A stretch of DNA of 64,000 bases from Dastarcus helophoroides (lineage: Eukaryota; Arthropoda; Insecta; Coleoptera; Bothrideridae). Shown one piece after another: positions 33,429 through 45,189 of this stretch (positions are counted from its first letter, which is position 1; each line of letters starts with the position of its first letter). The position numbers were made by a program, and so were the translations under genes. The stretch covers positions 37,913,931-37,977,930 of the forward strand of contig CM053326.1 of NCBI GenBank assembly GCA_028583605.1, read 5' to 3'. The notes beneath the pieces are model-generated. The model ran no database searches. It was not told the origin of the DNA and was given only the letters and a program-made list of their open reading frames with translations.

Positions 33429-34394
33429 ATGATTTCGAAAGTAACAATTTTGTTTGCCTTTGCCGCAATATTCATAAGTGTAAGTAATATTTATTTCAAA
33501 TTAATTAGCAATTTAAATATATTGTACTATTAGGCTACTAAAGGTTATTCATTAGGTTTTTTAAACTTCTTGGTCAGTTTGTCGTACAATTTTTACTTAT
33601 ATTTCTTGGTTTATAACATTAGGTTTCATTTAAATGGATTTATGCTGAAATGAATTATCAAAAATTTTATCTTCATTCGCAAAATAATTGAATGAATTAA
33701 ATTAATTCTAAAATGCTATAGATATACAAGGATTTTAAATCCTGCTGGTAGTCTTAAATTATAATAAAATTAATTTTAGATTGAGGCATCCTCGATTCAC
33801 GAAGTCATAACGGAAGAAACCCCTAAAGTAGATGCCCTCAGAGAAGAACTGAAGAAAGCTCTTACCGAAGAAAACAAAAAATTAGACAACATCAGAGTTA
33901 TTCCCAAAAATGCCAAACACGAAATCAAAGAACAACTGGACAAACTAGACGATAAAGTAAAAGCTGCCAAAAAAGAAAATAAGGATGCCAAAGCAGCAAT
34001 TGAACTTTGTAACAAACAACAAAAAGCATCTACGAAAAATATCAACTTAAAACAACTCAGTGAGTGCAAAGGCGACGGAGTGGAAGAAGCTGGCAAGAGA
34101 TTGGCATACCTCGGTTTCCTCAATAGAAGAATAAACAAAATCATTCCAACATGCGTCGCCTTCCATTTCTTGAATGCCGATAAAGCGAAAACTTGCATTG
34201 AGAACGAGATCAAGAGTGTTCAACTGCAAATTCAGACCATTAGGAAACAGATCGAACAGGCTTTAGATGGTATCGATGAAGGCAAAGTAAAATCATGCGT
34301 GGACGAAAAAAAGGCGAAGATAGATGACTCGGTAGCAGAAATTGAAAAGAATTTAGACGAATGTTTGGCTAAGGCTACCAAAAAGGACCAGTAA
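33429..34394 (+). CDS. Secreted six-cysteine coiled-coil protein, paralogue 7
   Basis: Exon 1 is 33429-33479 (MISKVTILFAFAAIFIS, 17 codons) with GTAAGT. Exon 2 is 33780-34394 after TAATTTTAG. The junction is phase 0 and the product 221 residues. The signal peptide runs through IEASS. The mature part is strongly charged and heptad-like (VDALREELKKALTEENKKLD, KVKAAKKENKDAK). Cysteines fall near 94, 113, 142, 156, 190 and 212. The exon 2 cysteine positions are identical to those in paralogue 8 (codons 77, 96, 125, 139, 173, 195). RIxxIIPxC and VDExxxxxCVEEKK-like segments are shared with paralogues 6 and 8. AATAAA is at 34502. Clear TATA and initiator upstream. Function is unknown; a secreted helical protein with three likely disulfides is the safest description. 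Confidence 0.9.
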
Positions 34395-34509
34395 TCAGAC
34401 AATACTTACTTAGACAAATTTCTGAATCCTATTTTTAATTTAATTTTGTTTTGTATTAAAGCGCCTAGTATTAAGGGATATCACGAATTGTTTCAGTATT
34501 AAATAAATT

Positions 34510-35126
34510 TGAAAATGACTATTTAATATCTTATTTTTTTCTCTCAGCTCGTCATAGTGAAGGGATTGTTAATACAAACCAAATTTTTTACAAACCTTTA
34601 CAAAAAAAATGTCAATTTTTATAAGATCAGACGACTTGGTGCTCAAATTTCAATCCATTGCACTCGTTCGAAAATCTTTTATTTAAATACGCGATGACTT
34701 TTCAATCATTAGCATTATTCATAACTATTAAATATTAAGGAATTCCACGAAGTAAGGGTTGAAAATGTCAATCATTAGCATTATGTAGAAAGCGCCATCG
34801 TATTGGCATTACTTCTCAAAGATGGCAATGATGTACTTGATAATAGATTATCCAGATAAAAAATAATTTAAAAGAATCATTAAAAAAAATCAACTAAATA
34901 ATACCATGAAATGATCTTTAAATAGGAAATAAATAAATAAGGACCTATTAACAGAAGAAAATTTGAATAAAACTTAAAAATGATTTAATTTGGTCTATTG
35001 ATTGTTCACTGTAGTAATCGGTATGATAATCCAGAGTTTGAATGAATAGCTCATTTTTATCAGTACATAAAAACGATTGGTTGTTGCCTATATACAGTAT
35101 CTTTATAATGATTATTTTTATAAATT
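34510..35126. other. Intergenic, nothing recognised
   Basis: AT-rich sequence between paralogue 7 and a repeat. No supported gene. Confidence 0.4.
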
Positions 35127-35305
35127 GAAATACAAATCTTGTCCCCTGAAACCAAGAAAGATTAAAAAACACATCAAAGGTTGCTCTAACGCGTTTCGAC
35201 GGCAACCTTGGTTGTATTTTTTAATATTTCTTGGTTTCAGGGGACAAGATTTGTATTTCAATTTTTGAAGATAACCAAAGGACCAGTCCGTTCCACCAAA
35301 ATTAT
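35127..35305. mobile_element. Family C palindromic repeat, core partly deleted
   Basis: The arms TACAAATCTTGTCCCCTGAA and its complement face each other and end in GGACCAGTCCGTTCCACC. On the minus strand the centre keeps GTCGAAACGCGTTAGAGC, but the CTGAAGA half is gone. Confidence 0.75.
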
Positions 35306-35569
35306 TTTTGTGTATAAAAGTTTGGCAATCTATTTGCATTCCATTAAGTACAGATTAGGAATTTCTAAATGAATGATTAATACTGAATAGATAATCAGCA
35401 CTAGTAACAGTCATCTTCTTAAGTTTGTCAAAGCGCTTTTGAATTATGCCTGTATACAGATCACTTGGACACTGAACACAAATTGGTTTCTATGAAATGA
35501 GAGCGGAAAAAATGTTAAACGCTTTTTTCCCAAAAAATAAAGCGGACTTCGGTGTAAGCTTTCGCACAT

Positions 35570-36525
35570 TTACAGGAATCCAATCTTCAACTTGGATATA
35601 AAACTCATACGGACCTCTGATACTGACATTACTCCCCAACAACTTCTACTCTGAGAAATTCCAAATCTAAGATCTAAGCAAACAAGAATTTCGATTTTCC
35701 AAACGGTTCCAGGTCCTTTTGGGGATTTGCAAAGTCGATTAGGAAAGAATTTTACATCTTCAGATTTTCCACCTTTACTCGATGAAAATAACAATATTGC
35801 TACTACTTCCAAGCAAAAGGCTGACATGCTAGCCTTAATGTTTGCTGAAAATTTCAATCCTGCTTCTGGAAATACAGAATCTTCTATTCTTCCTAAGGTT
35901 GGCACATCGATGCTTGAAGTTGTTTTCAGACAACGCACAATTCGAAAGATTCTCCTCAAACTCGACACCTCGAAAGCTTCTGGCCTTGCTGGTATCCTCG
36001 CTACTGTTCTTAAGAAGTGCGCCGCAGGGTTGACTCCTGTCCAAAGCAAATTGTTCACACTCTCTTACAACAAAGGTATATTCCCTAACATCTGGAAATC
36101 TGCTAGGATGCAGCCTGTCCCTAAAAAGGGAAAAAGGAATCTGGCTAACAGCTATCGCCCTATATCTTTGTTAAATCCCGTTATATCTAAAGTGATGGAA
36201 AAGGTCATCAACATCGAGATTTTCATATATTTGGAGAGGAGTGGAATCATCTCGGACAGGCAATACGGTTTTAGACAACTGCACCCCACTAGAAATCTAC
36301 TGGCACCTGTTACTCATATCTGTAACTCAGCTATGGAAAAACATGGTGAGGCTAGGACTATGGCATTGGATATCTCAAAGGCCTTCGACAGAGTCTGGCA
36401 GCGATCTCTTCTCGCCAAATTAACATCTTATGGTCTTCCTCCTAGGATTCTTGTCATTTGACATCCAATTTTCTCGTTGACCGATCTCTTCAGGTCATCG
36501 TCGATGGCATCTAATCCGAGACAAG
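35570..36525 (+). mobile_element. jockey/CR1-like LINE fragment, first piece (reverse transcriptase)
   Basis: An open frame at 35727-36461 gives the N-terminal half of a reverse transcriptase: FPPLLDENN, VPKKGKRNLANSYRPISLLN, RQYGFRQLHPTRNL and motif A ALDISKAFDRVW. It stops after GLPPRILVI. Homology goes on to about 36525 in another frame and then breaks off into AT-rich DNA. Upstream (endonuclease) parts are absent. Confidence 0.88.
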
Positions 36526-37154
36526 TTTCAAGTTTTTGAATTCGCAGCGTCTAGAATTGTTTTATAATGTTTAAAAAAATCTCAAAATTGCTACTTTAAA
36601 CGAAATATTGGATTTAAATTCAAAATTTTCCTTTTCTCACTTCGAAATTTCTAACTTTAACCAAACTCGAAATTTCGATAAAACAGTTACTTTTAATTCT
36701 GAAAATATTTCCACTTTAATGTACCTTTGAACTCAAAATTTTGAAGTTACGACGACGTTTGGAAGAAGATTTTCCTTTTAGACATTTTGAATTTTCTTGT
36801 TAAAACTTCGAAATAATTTCCAAATTTCAACTTTAAACATTTTGAGAAACAGAAAGTTGGGTTCAAAGTTAACATTTTCTCATTTCATTTCAAAATTTCT
36901 ATTTTAAGTCCAAACTTTCCACTTTCTTTTTCCAAAATTTGAATTAAATTGTCAGTAAAACAAGGACAAAGGACACTAATGTTATTATTCGTTAGTGTTT
37001 TACAAATTTCTTGTTCTTGTTTTGCTTTTTCTTGTCTTGTTCTTGTTGCAAGAACAAGACGAGAAATTTGTGAGCAAGGACAAGACAAGACAAGAAGTTC
37101 TTTCAGCAAGCAGCAAGATTTCTTCCTTTTTTTCAATATTTCCTAAAAACTATG
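36526..37154. repeat. AT-rich insert between two LINE pieces
   Basis: Low-complexity AAATTTCGAAATTT-type DNA. It ends near 36995-37110 with CTTGT/ACAAG repeats that form a rough palindrome (TTGTTCTTG, then CAAGAACAAG). It separates two LINE segments that overlap by about 195 bp of the same sequence. Confidence 0.6.
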
Positions 37155-38335
37155 GAAAGCTATGGAAAACATGGTGAGGCTAGGATTGTGGCATTAGATA
37201 TCTTAAAGGCTTTCGAAAGAGTCTGGCACCCATGTCTTCCCGCCAAATGAATATCTTATGGTCTTCCTCCTGGACTTTGTCATTTGATATCCAATTTTCT
37301 CGCTGACCGATCTCTTCAGATCATCGTCGATGGCATCTCATCCGAGACATTTGCGATTAATGCAGGGGCTCCTCAGGGGTCTGTCCTGTCTCCTACTCTC
37401 GTTCTGTTACACATAAATGATCTATTAGCTTCAACTTCCAATCCTATATATAGCTACGCAGATGATAGTAGCCTTGTGTTATCTTTTTTCTCCGACAAAC
37501 CATTATCTGTCGCTGCTTCAGATCGACTAAGGGAACAGCAGATACAGACGATTAATTGGGATCTCTTAGTTATTCTGGAATAGGGTAAAAAAAAACTTGG
37601 TCGACTTCAACGCTTCAAAAACTTAGGACGCGGTCTTCTCTAAGGAAACATCAAGGGATAATGCAACAAACATACTAATGGACGGTGAAATGCTTCCGAT
37701 GGGATCTAATCTATCTATCCTAGGAGTGAATGCAAGCACTAACTTCTCTTGGGACGATCATGTGCAGGCCATTGGCAAATCCGCCTGTCAGAAGCTAGAC
37801 TTTCTTTTTAGGGCAAAAAAGTACTTTACACCTCATCAGCTACTCACAGTATACAAAGCTCAAATTAGGCCAACACTAGAATACTGTTCTCATGTTTGGA
37901 GTTAAGCCCCAAAGCACACTTTAGCTCTTTTGGATTCAGTTCAAAGAAGAGCGATTCGCCTAATTGATGACGAGAGTTTGACCGATTCTCTCGAAACACT
38001 AAAGCACAGGCGGATAGTTAGTGACTTGTCTTTTTTTTAGAAATACTATCATGGAAGATGCTCGCAGGAACTAATAGGATTGATCCCCCCAAGGGCAAGA
38101 TTTTTGAGGCATACCAAAACAGTGTCGGAGACAGCAAATTCTCTTGTGGTCCAGCTTGACACAGTGAGGACTTTTGTCTGCGGAGATTCTTTTTTCTATT
38201 GAACTTGCAAGCTATGGAACGCGTTACCAAAAGGAATTTTCTCCAAAAATTACAACCTATCTTTGTTTAAGAAGGCGGTTCATCGCCATTTATTCTTATG
38301 GGGTTACTTTTTGCGAATGGATTAAATTAAAAAAA
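37155..38335 (+). mobile_element. jockey/CR1-like LINE, second piece to the 3' end
   Basis: It restarts at GAAAACATGGTGAGGCTAGG, repeating about 195 bp of the first piece (motif A region). It continues through GAPQGSVLSPTLVLLHINDLL (motif B), YSYADDSSL (motif C, catalytic DD), the thumb (ILGVNASTNFSWDDH, TLEYCSHVWS) and a 3' tail ending in poly(A) at 38328-38340. Stops occur at 37580, 37902 and elsewhere. The 3' end equals those at 1-134 and 54300. Confidence 0.88.
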
Positions 38336-38640
38336 AAAAGAATTTCGAAAACCATTCAAGAATTGCCAGCTGCAACGTGATCACATACGTATATTCACAC
38401 AACGACGGGCTGTTGTTTTGGGAGAAAGCTCTCCTCCATCCTCTGTAACTAGTTTTATGATGGTAGGTAGAGTTTTTCTCATTTGTCCATAATTGACTGG
38501 CGTTGTAGTGCATTACTTTCATAAGCTACATTTTGCACATATTTGCTTATGATATAAATCCTTATGAGTCTATTAAACAACTTATTTTTAAATTAATCCA
38601 TACGGTATAATAAAAGTAGAAGTTTTCCAAATATTTTAAT

Positions 38641-38775
38641 GGTCAATCTAAGAACCATAAAATTTAGTAGTGTATTTTTAAGTATTTAAAAAATATAATT
38701 TGCAAATGGTCAACCTAAGAATCATAAAATTTAGTAGTGTATTTTTAAGTAATTAAAAAATATAATTTGCAAATG
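38641..38775 (+). repeat. 67-bp tandem duplication upstream of paralogue 8
   Basis: Two adjacent units, starting GGTCAATCTAAGAACC and GGTCAACCTAAGAATC, differ at about four positions. They lie some 200 bp before the promoter of paralogue 8. Confidence 0.85.
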
Positions 38776-38955
38776 CATTATATTGAGAGAAAACATATAA
38801 CAACGATAAAATGACTTATCGTATTTTAAACACTAAAGAGTAAATGATACATCATATGTATGTCAACCTAATTAAATTAGAAACATTTTCAGAAATTATT
38901 TGTTTAATGTGTTTTCAATAAATTACATTCGATTAATTTTATTAAAAAAAGGCAG

Positions 38956-38989
38956 CTATATATTTGAAGGAGCTTTAAAACAAATCAGT
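38956..38989 (+). promoter_or_regulatory. TATA box and initiator of paralogue 8
   Basis: TATATATTT near 38957 is followed about 28 bases later by AACAAATCAGTTGTAA, with TCAGT at 38985-38989. The same word occurs upstream of paralogue 7. Confidence 0.7.
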
Positions 38990-39019
38990 TGTAAAAATAA
39001 GCGAAATAACCACCGTGTA

Positions 39020-39810
39020 ATGATTTTCAAATTAGTCGCTTTGTGTCTTTTTGGGCAACTACTATTAGCTTCCGTAAGTATATATTTCTACTTCTGATAA
39101 AACGATTGTAATTTTAAAGTCAATTCGTATTGCGTAGTCTATGTCAGAGAATGTCAATGACGTATTTCTTTTAATTTTAGGTGGAATCTTTAACACTTGA
39201 AGAGGTTCTTACGGAAGTAACTCCAAAAGTAGATGCACTTAAAGATGAAGTAATCAACACTATGGTTCATCAGGAAGAACGACTTGATTTGATTGATGAC
39301 GCTCCTAGGCAAGTAAGGGAGGAACTAAGCAGAGAATTAAGGTTACTGGAAGAGCGCATAAAGATGACAAAATCCGAACACAGATTAATGAGACGAGATA
39401 TTGACGTTTGCATTAAACAAGAGAAGGGAGCTCTCAAATCTATAAACTTAAAAGAATTCGAACAATGCAAGGGTAGAGGTCTGTATGAAGCTGCAAGGGT
39501 TTTGCAAAAGTTTCCGCGAATCAAAAGAAAAGTTAGCAGAATTATTCCGGATTGTGTTACCATTTATTACCTGCATCCAGACGATTGTAAAATCTGCGTT
39601 GAGAAAGATATCATGATCATCAAGATGGAAGTCGAGAACTTGAGAAAAGAAATGGAAGAAGCTTTAGGTGGCGTTGACGAAGATTTTGTTAGAAATTGTG
39701 TGGAAGAAAAGAAAATGGGGATAGATGCGTTACTCCTTGAAGTGGAAACGAATATCGATGATTGTGTGGGAAGAGCTGCATTGTCACAAACAACGAATAA
39801 TGTTTTATAA
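39020..39810 (+). CDS. Secreted six-cysteine coiled-coil protein, paralogue 8
   Basis: Exon 1 is 39020-39073 (MIFKLVALCLFGQLLLAS, 18 codons) with GTAAGT. Exon 2 is 39181-39810 after TTTTAATTTTAG. The junction is phase 0 and the product 227 residues. A clear signal peptide precedes a charged helical chain (VDALKDEVINTM, LSRELRLLEERIKMTKSEH). Cysteines fall near 95, 114, 143, 157, 191 and 213, plus an extra one at 154. Shared segments with paralogue 7 include TPKVDAL at the N-terminus, INLKxxxxCKG, IIPxCV and CVEEKK. No canonical AATAAA was seen in the first 100 bp (ATATAAA near 39860). Its position next to paralogues 7 and 9 on the same strand points to local duplication. Function is unknown. 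Confidence 0.9.
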
Positions 39811-39869
39811 TTAATTTAACTTATCATTATTTTATTAACTGTATAAAAATGACGTAGCAAATATAAATT

Positions 39870-40750
39870 GGATTCTAGAATTTCTTATTTACAAAATTTT
39901 GGCTAGAACTTTGTACCGATTCTGCTAAATGTTTTTTTAATGAAAGATTATCAAATATTAATAGGAATGGGGATTAAATTCCTCTTGAAACATTATCTGA
40001 TAAACACATACAATATGTAGGTTTAAATATAAAATGTCTTTTAATTGGGAAGACAATTTTTGAATAAAACTGTAGTGAAGCTTGCAAAAGATGAAGTAAT
40101 TTGTTGAAACAGTTTCGAGCAACAGACGCAGGGAGTTAGAAACAGATCAAAAAATGTAGAGATAAAAGTAAAAATATTACATTTCTCCCGAGCTTCCATG
40201 TAGTGATATGTTCTCAACAAGTTTTGATTATAAGCCAAAGATATTTGCATGCTTGAGCCCAAAATTATTTCTATTTATATGAAACCAAAGTTGTATAAAA
40301 CAATTCATAGGATTTTGGTGGAACGGACTGGTTCTTGGTTATCTTTAAAAATAAAAATACAAATAAATTTGTATTTCAATGTTTGAGTTTATAAAATATG
40401 AAATTTTACATATGACTCATTATTTCAGACATTAAATAGAAATAGTGGGTAATTTTTGAACTAATTAAAAACAAAGGAATTATTTTAGGTTTCCTTGGGA
40501 TTACGTTTAAAATTTAAAATTGTAATCCACTCAGACCAAAGATATTGTAATTCTAATAAATAGGAATTATGTTATCTTTAATTATGACCTGTGCAGAGAT
40601 GCATCTCGATCTCAGATTTTATCAAAAAATAAGCTTAGATAAAAATCTGTGCACCCTAATATATATTCAATTGATATAGTATTTCCTTGACTTATTCGAA
40701 ATTAGTTTATCCGGAATTATACTTGAACTCATATTTAAAGCTTAAATGAA
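39870..40750. other. Intergenic gap with one family C end fragment
   Basis: At 40314-40360, GGTGGAACGGACTGG, TTCTTGGTTATCTT and ATACAAATAAATTTG match one end of the family C repeat. No gene is otherwise supported. Confidence 0.5.
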
Positions 40751-42573
40751 ATGGGAAAGATCTGCTACTTGTTAATGCTTCTCGCTATTTGCCATGTAAG
40801 TAATAATTTTTTAATGAATACTTTACACGCTAATAAGGAATTTTAAGACCAATTTATTCCATTCTAGTAGCTAATTTTGTTTTTCTGTATCTTCTTGCCG
40901 ATTATTATTGTTTGTTAAACATTTGTTCAACGATTTATATACAAAAATTTCATGGCTTCTTTGGAACAAAATATTTTAAAAAAACAGTTCACTTTCATTG
41001 CTAAACAAATGCGAAGGAGTGTTTGTCTGTTTGTTTATCCACTTTTCGCGACCCAATTACTATACAAATTTCCACGAAAATTAGCAGGGACAAAACTTAA
41101 CCTACTCATTATTCAGCATCGTGCTGAATAATGAGTAGGTTAAGTTTGATCCCAAATTATACATCCATAAAGCTCTTTATAACTCTTTGAAAATCATAGG
41201 AAAGGTAAGAGTTTCATCCCTGTGTTCTTTATTTTGAAACTCTTGTCTCTTCTTAGGTCCTCGAATTCTTACCATAAAAGTAGGCAGCTAGTATTATCAA
41301 TTTTAGTAATATTACGTTATCGTCTTTGAACTTGAATTGAAAATTGATTTCAAATTTTATTTAAATGTTATGAATCTTTCATTCCATTGCATTTAGTCTA
41401 AACATATTATCACTTATTTTTGATAATAGAAGTATGAAATTAGGAGCTAATATCAGGTTAACTGTTCTTTATTCGTATGTGAATTTAGCTTTGGTGTCAT
41501 TATAAAACTTTTGGATAAAATGTATAATATTCAATTAAGTTTGAACTCATTTTTTTTTCAATAAATAAAAATCATTACTTCGCAGAAACAATAGATCTTG
41601 TAATAAAGTGTAAACAAACCCAAAATCCCCTTAATTTAATCATACAATGATTAAGCTTCGAATCATCAGATCAGATATCTTACAAGATTTATAATAAATA
41701 TGATAATCAGGTATTTCTAGACTTCAATATTTTAATATTAAGTAATTTATTAGTTATCAAATTTTTATCGGAACAGATTAGATAAGAGATCTAATTGTCG
41801 ACGTGCACAATTGCAAGGATTCATTCATCGTTGTTGCTCACAGAATAATAAGAACGCTTCCGTAATGGAAAAAACCTCATATTTTAATCGCAATAATAAA
41901 ATACTTTCTTCAATCACACTTCAATATGTCAATGTGTTTACAGGTATCGTCTGCAACAACAACTATCTGGGTCATGATACAAATGGCTTCCAAAGTCCAA
42001 GCTCAGCAGGAACAAATTACTGGTACTGTAATAGATCTTATAACGGATAGGAAAAACACCAAAGAAGTTGTAAACGCGATAATTGACACCGCAAAGGATA
42101 ACATTGCTTGGCAAATCGATCAGTTCAATAAGGATATCGAAAGTGCTCAAAAAGATGCGGACGCGGACGGTATTTCTATTGACAGCTGTGTAAAGGATGC
42201 CCAGAAAGGAATAAAGAATGCCAACGTGAAAAAATACCTTCCTTGTAAAAAATTGTTGGAATTTGCCACACTGGATATCGTTCTTGCAAATTTGGGAGCT
42301 TCCAAAGCTAAGCTGGCAACCACATTACCAATATGTTTCGCAGAACATCCTCTTTTGGCTTTTTTCTTAAGAAAGTGTATCACGAACAGTATGGATTCAA
42401 TTAATACGTATGTGATTAAGCAAGAAAAAGAGTTCAATGAAAAATTGGTCAAATTGACTTCGCAATCACACGAATGTATACAAAATGCGACCGCCAAATT
42501 GGATCTGATTATAGATGATCAAGTAATCAAGTTTAAAAATTGCGTGGAAGCTCAGCGTAAAAAGAAAGCTTGA
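40751..42573 (+). CDS. Secreted six-cysteine coiled-coil protein, paralogue 9
   Basis: Exon 1 is 40751-40795 (MGKICYLLMLLAICH, 15 codons) with GTAAGT. Exon 2 is 41944-42573 after CAATGTGTTTACAG. The junction is phase 0 and the product 224 residues. The ATG at 40746 is out of frame and rejected. The 1148-bp intron is the longest in the family and contains a perfect 26-bp hairpin. Cysteines fall near 97, 116, 146, 160, 193 and 215 (spacing 19, 30, 14, 33, 22). The mature chain starts near VSSATTT and ends in a basic RKKKA. It is the most diverged plus-strand member; a hydrophobic HPLLAFFLR lies between cysteines 3 and 4. AATAAA is at 42653. Exon pairing rests on matching phase and layout, without RNA support. 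Function is unknown. Confidence 0.85.
41093..41147 (+). repeat. Perfect 26-bp hairpin in the intron of paralogue 9
   Basis: The arms are 41093-41118 and 41122-41147 with a 3-base TCG loop, and every base pairs. A weaker GGGA/TCCC match extends it. It may be a small palindromic insertion or a structured intronic RNA. Confidence 0.9.
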
Positions 42574-42679
42574 TTTAAAAATTCCGTTAACTGCCTCTTG
42601 GGGAATAATATTGGATGGTACAAAGCTGAAACAGCACTTATGAAGGATATTTAATAAATTTAAATTTAGTATCAAGATT

Positions 42680-43307
42680 TTAATCATAGGTTATTTTTTT
42701 ATTTTATATATAATAAATAATTTAGAAAATCTAGGCTTTTTTTAGTTGCCAAATATTTTTGGGGTTAGGTAAATAACCATTTCTGGGTGTTTTTATTCCT
42801 TAAACCAAACGTATTTATCCCTTAAGTTCACCCCCAGTACATTTGGATTTTACAGTTGTATTCAGAGCTAGTGATGACAAAAGTTTGACTTAAGTCTCCA
42901 CAAAAAAGGCTGACCCCACACTTGTGACTTGGAGGCACTTGTTAAAAATCTTCAAGTAAAGATATTTACTGGTAGAAATATGTATCTACAATAAACCTCC
43001 AGAAAGGATCCTAGTCCTTAGGCTGTTAAATTAAGTGGATGTCTTGGAGTTTTTTATTGCTTACAGGATGGGCAAACAAAGTTCTGACTTTCTGAGATAA
43101 AATTTTCTTATAAAGCATGGTCCAAGGTGTTAAAGTAGTATGCAGAAGAAACGCAACACTTTTAGCAGCTGATTCAGTTCTTGCATTCTTATTGGAGAAC
43201 TTTTGATAAATTGAAGGATACCCTAACGATGATATTTAGAGAGAATTTATTTGATAAGATAAGAATGAGAAGCTTAAAAGTGTAGAAAGTTATGGAACTA
43301 TTAAGCT
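42680..43307. other. Intergenic, nothing recognised
   Basis: No gene or repeat is supported. Confidence 0.4.
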
Positions 43308-45080
43308 AGGGTTTCCTACAAAACGGCAATGTAAAAAGAACGGCCGTCATTTGACCGCCGCTTTATGCCATGCAGCGGTCGAGGACAGAACGGAAGCCTT
43401 GACGGTGAACATTGATGTAAAGTAAGAAAAGAGTTGCAGTAGAGTACGTCGGCCGAGACTAGGGCTGTAAAATTGTCACGATTTGAGCTGTATTGTTCTA
43501 ATTTTCTATCATTTTTTTTAGTAGTCACAAACTATATTTATTTGTTGTTTTCCTTTTAGTTGACAAAGAAATTTTGAAACAGGTGTCACTTCACTTTTAG
43601 TTGACAAAAATTATTTTTAGAGAACGTATTTTTCTTTATTTTGGTAGACAAGGTTGTATTTTAGGGTGTTCACAACAGATTTGTTCTTATATTCTAATTG
43701 CTTGTTTACAACCATCAGAATCCCCGCAGGCCAAGGGATTATTATTATCATAATTATTTCATAATATTGTTTACATTGACGAATCTGAGATATTGAAAAA
43801 AGTTTCAAATAAAAGTTGTTCAGTAATTATGCAAAAAATATAATATGAATTTCTTTGCATTTCAATGGGCCCTTGATATCCTTTTCTACAAAGTAATGTG
43901 TCATTTTAAGAGAACTTTGGTCATTGTGGATTATTAGGGAAAATTTATGTTAGATATACATGTTTTTTTTTAAATAAGTATTTTTAATAATTAATAAACC
44001 CATAGCATAAAATAAGTCAACATAATGGTTTTTTAAAGGTAAATGATTTTTTAATGCAAAAGCATTCGCCACTTGAAAAATTCAAGGGAGGATTTTTACC
44101 AAGAAGTTAAGGTTGTTTATGAAATTGGAACTTGTATTTAAAAAACGCAGTGACTTGCCATTTTTTTCGTTAAGATTACTCAGGGAAATGTTATTGCGGA
44201 CGCCACTGATAGAAGTAGAACAAATATTTTACTTGTAGAAAATGCATTTTTATGCCCAGTTATTATCTACCGAAATTCAAAAAAAATATTTCAAAGGTAT
44301 TGAAGGAAAAACCGAATTTTTTCTTAATTTTTAGCACCCTTTTTTTTCTTAAAATCATTCAAAAATTATGCCCCTTTAGTTATGGCATTTTTTCGAAAAC
44401 ACCCTGTATAGTCTAATTGCATGTTTATTGCCATCAAAATCACCGCAGGCAAAGGGACTATTGCTATGGTAATTATTTCTAAATATTGTTTACATTACAT
44501 TGAAATTCCTAGAGAATATTGACAAAATTTTGAACAAAAAACCCTTCAGAATGTAATGTTGCAATAAACACGAATAAAAACTCTAAAGATGTCAATTTAC
44601 AAACTGACATATACCTAATTAAATATGTTCTTAGTCTTCTAGTTTAAAGATTATGTCTGTAAAATATTAAAATTGTTTCGAAAAGTATGGAAATTTTTCA
44701 TCATATTGAAGAACAAATTCTATGTCATTTGGTATTTTCAAACTTTTTATTTATTAAAAATTGAATAATATAAAAGAGAGATGTACTATTTTATAAAACA
44801 TCCTGCATATGCACATAATAATAAAAAAGTTAAATAATTCATAGTAGCTACATTCCAACGTAAAATGGCAACGTAACGTATTAAATCGTGCTTGCAGTAT
44901 CCTCACCGTACACTGCGGTCGTTACGAAAGTAGGGTCGACGTACTTTTTCGCAGCGATAGGCCCCAACGTTCTGTAGGAAAACAGTGCCTATTAGAAGCA
45001 CGTGCACGGTTTTTGGTGACGTCACTCGACGTTACATTACGGTCACTCTTTTACGTTACCGTTCTGTAGGAAACCCTAAC
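43308..45080. mobile_element. Non-autonomous TIR element, about 1.77 kb
   Basis: The ends are inverted: TAGGGTTTCCTACAAAACGG at the left and, on the opposite strand, TAGGGTTTCCTACAGAACGG at the right, followed by variable GYAAYGTAAAA. Both subterminal regions are GC-richer than the rest. Inside is a diverged direct duplication of about 150 bp (43676-43830 and 44403-44560). No transposase frame is visible, so the superfamily is not assigned. Confidence 0.75.
43676..44560 (+). repeat. Diverged direct repeat inside the TIR element
   Basis: TCTAATTGCTTGTTTACAAC with CCGCAGGCCAAGGGATTATT at 43690-43745 recurs as TCTAATTGCATGTTTATTGC with CCGCAGGCAAAGGGACTATT at 44412-44465. Both are followed by AATATTGTTTACATT. 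The offset is about 727 bp. Confidence 0.7.
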
Positions 45081-45189
45081 TTTACAGAAGTAAATGTATT
45101 GCTTCAAGAGTAAGTAAATGGGAATACCTTGCAGCACAAAATTTGGGAAATTTATTTGTGTACCAATTCTTAAGGAGTGGGCGAATCGA

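Noticed and set aside
36995..37110. CTTGT/ACAAG palindrome as a regulatory element
   Set aside because: It looks like a decayed microsatellite inverted by chance within low-complexity DNA.
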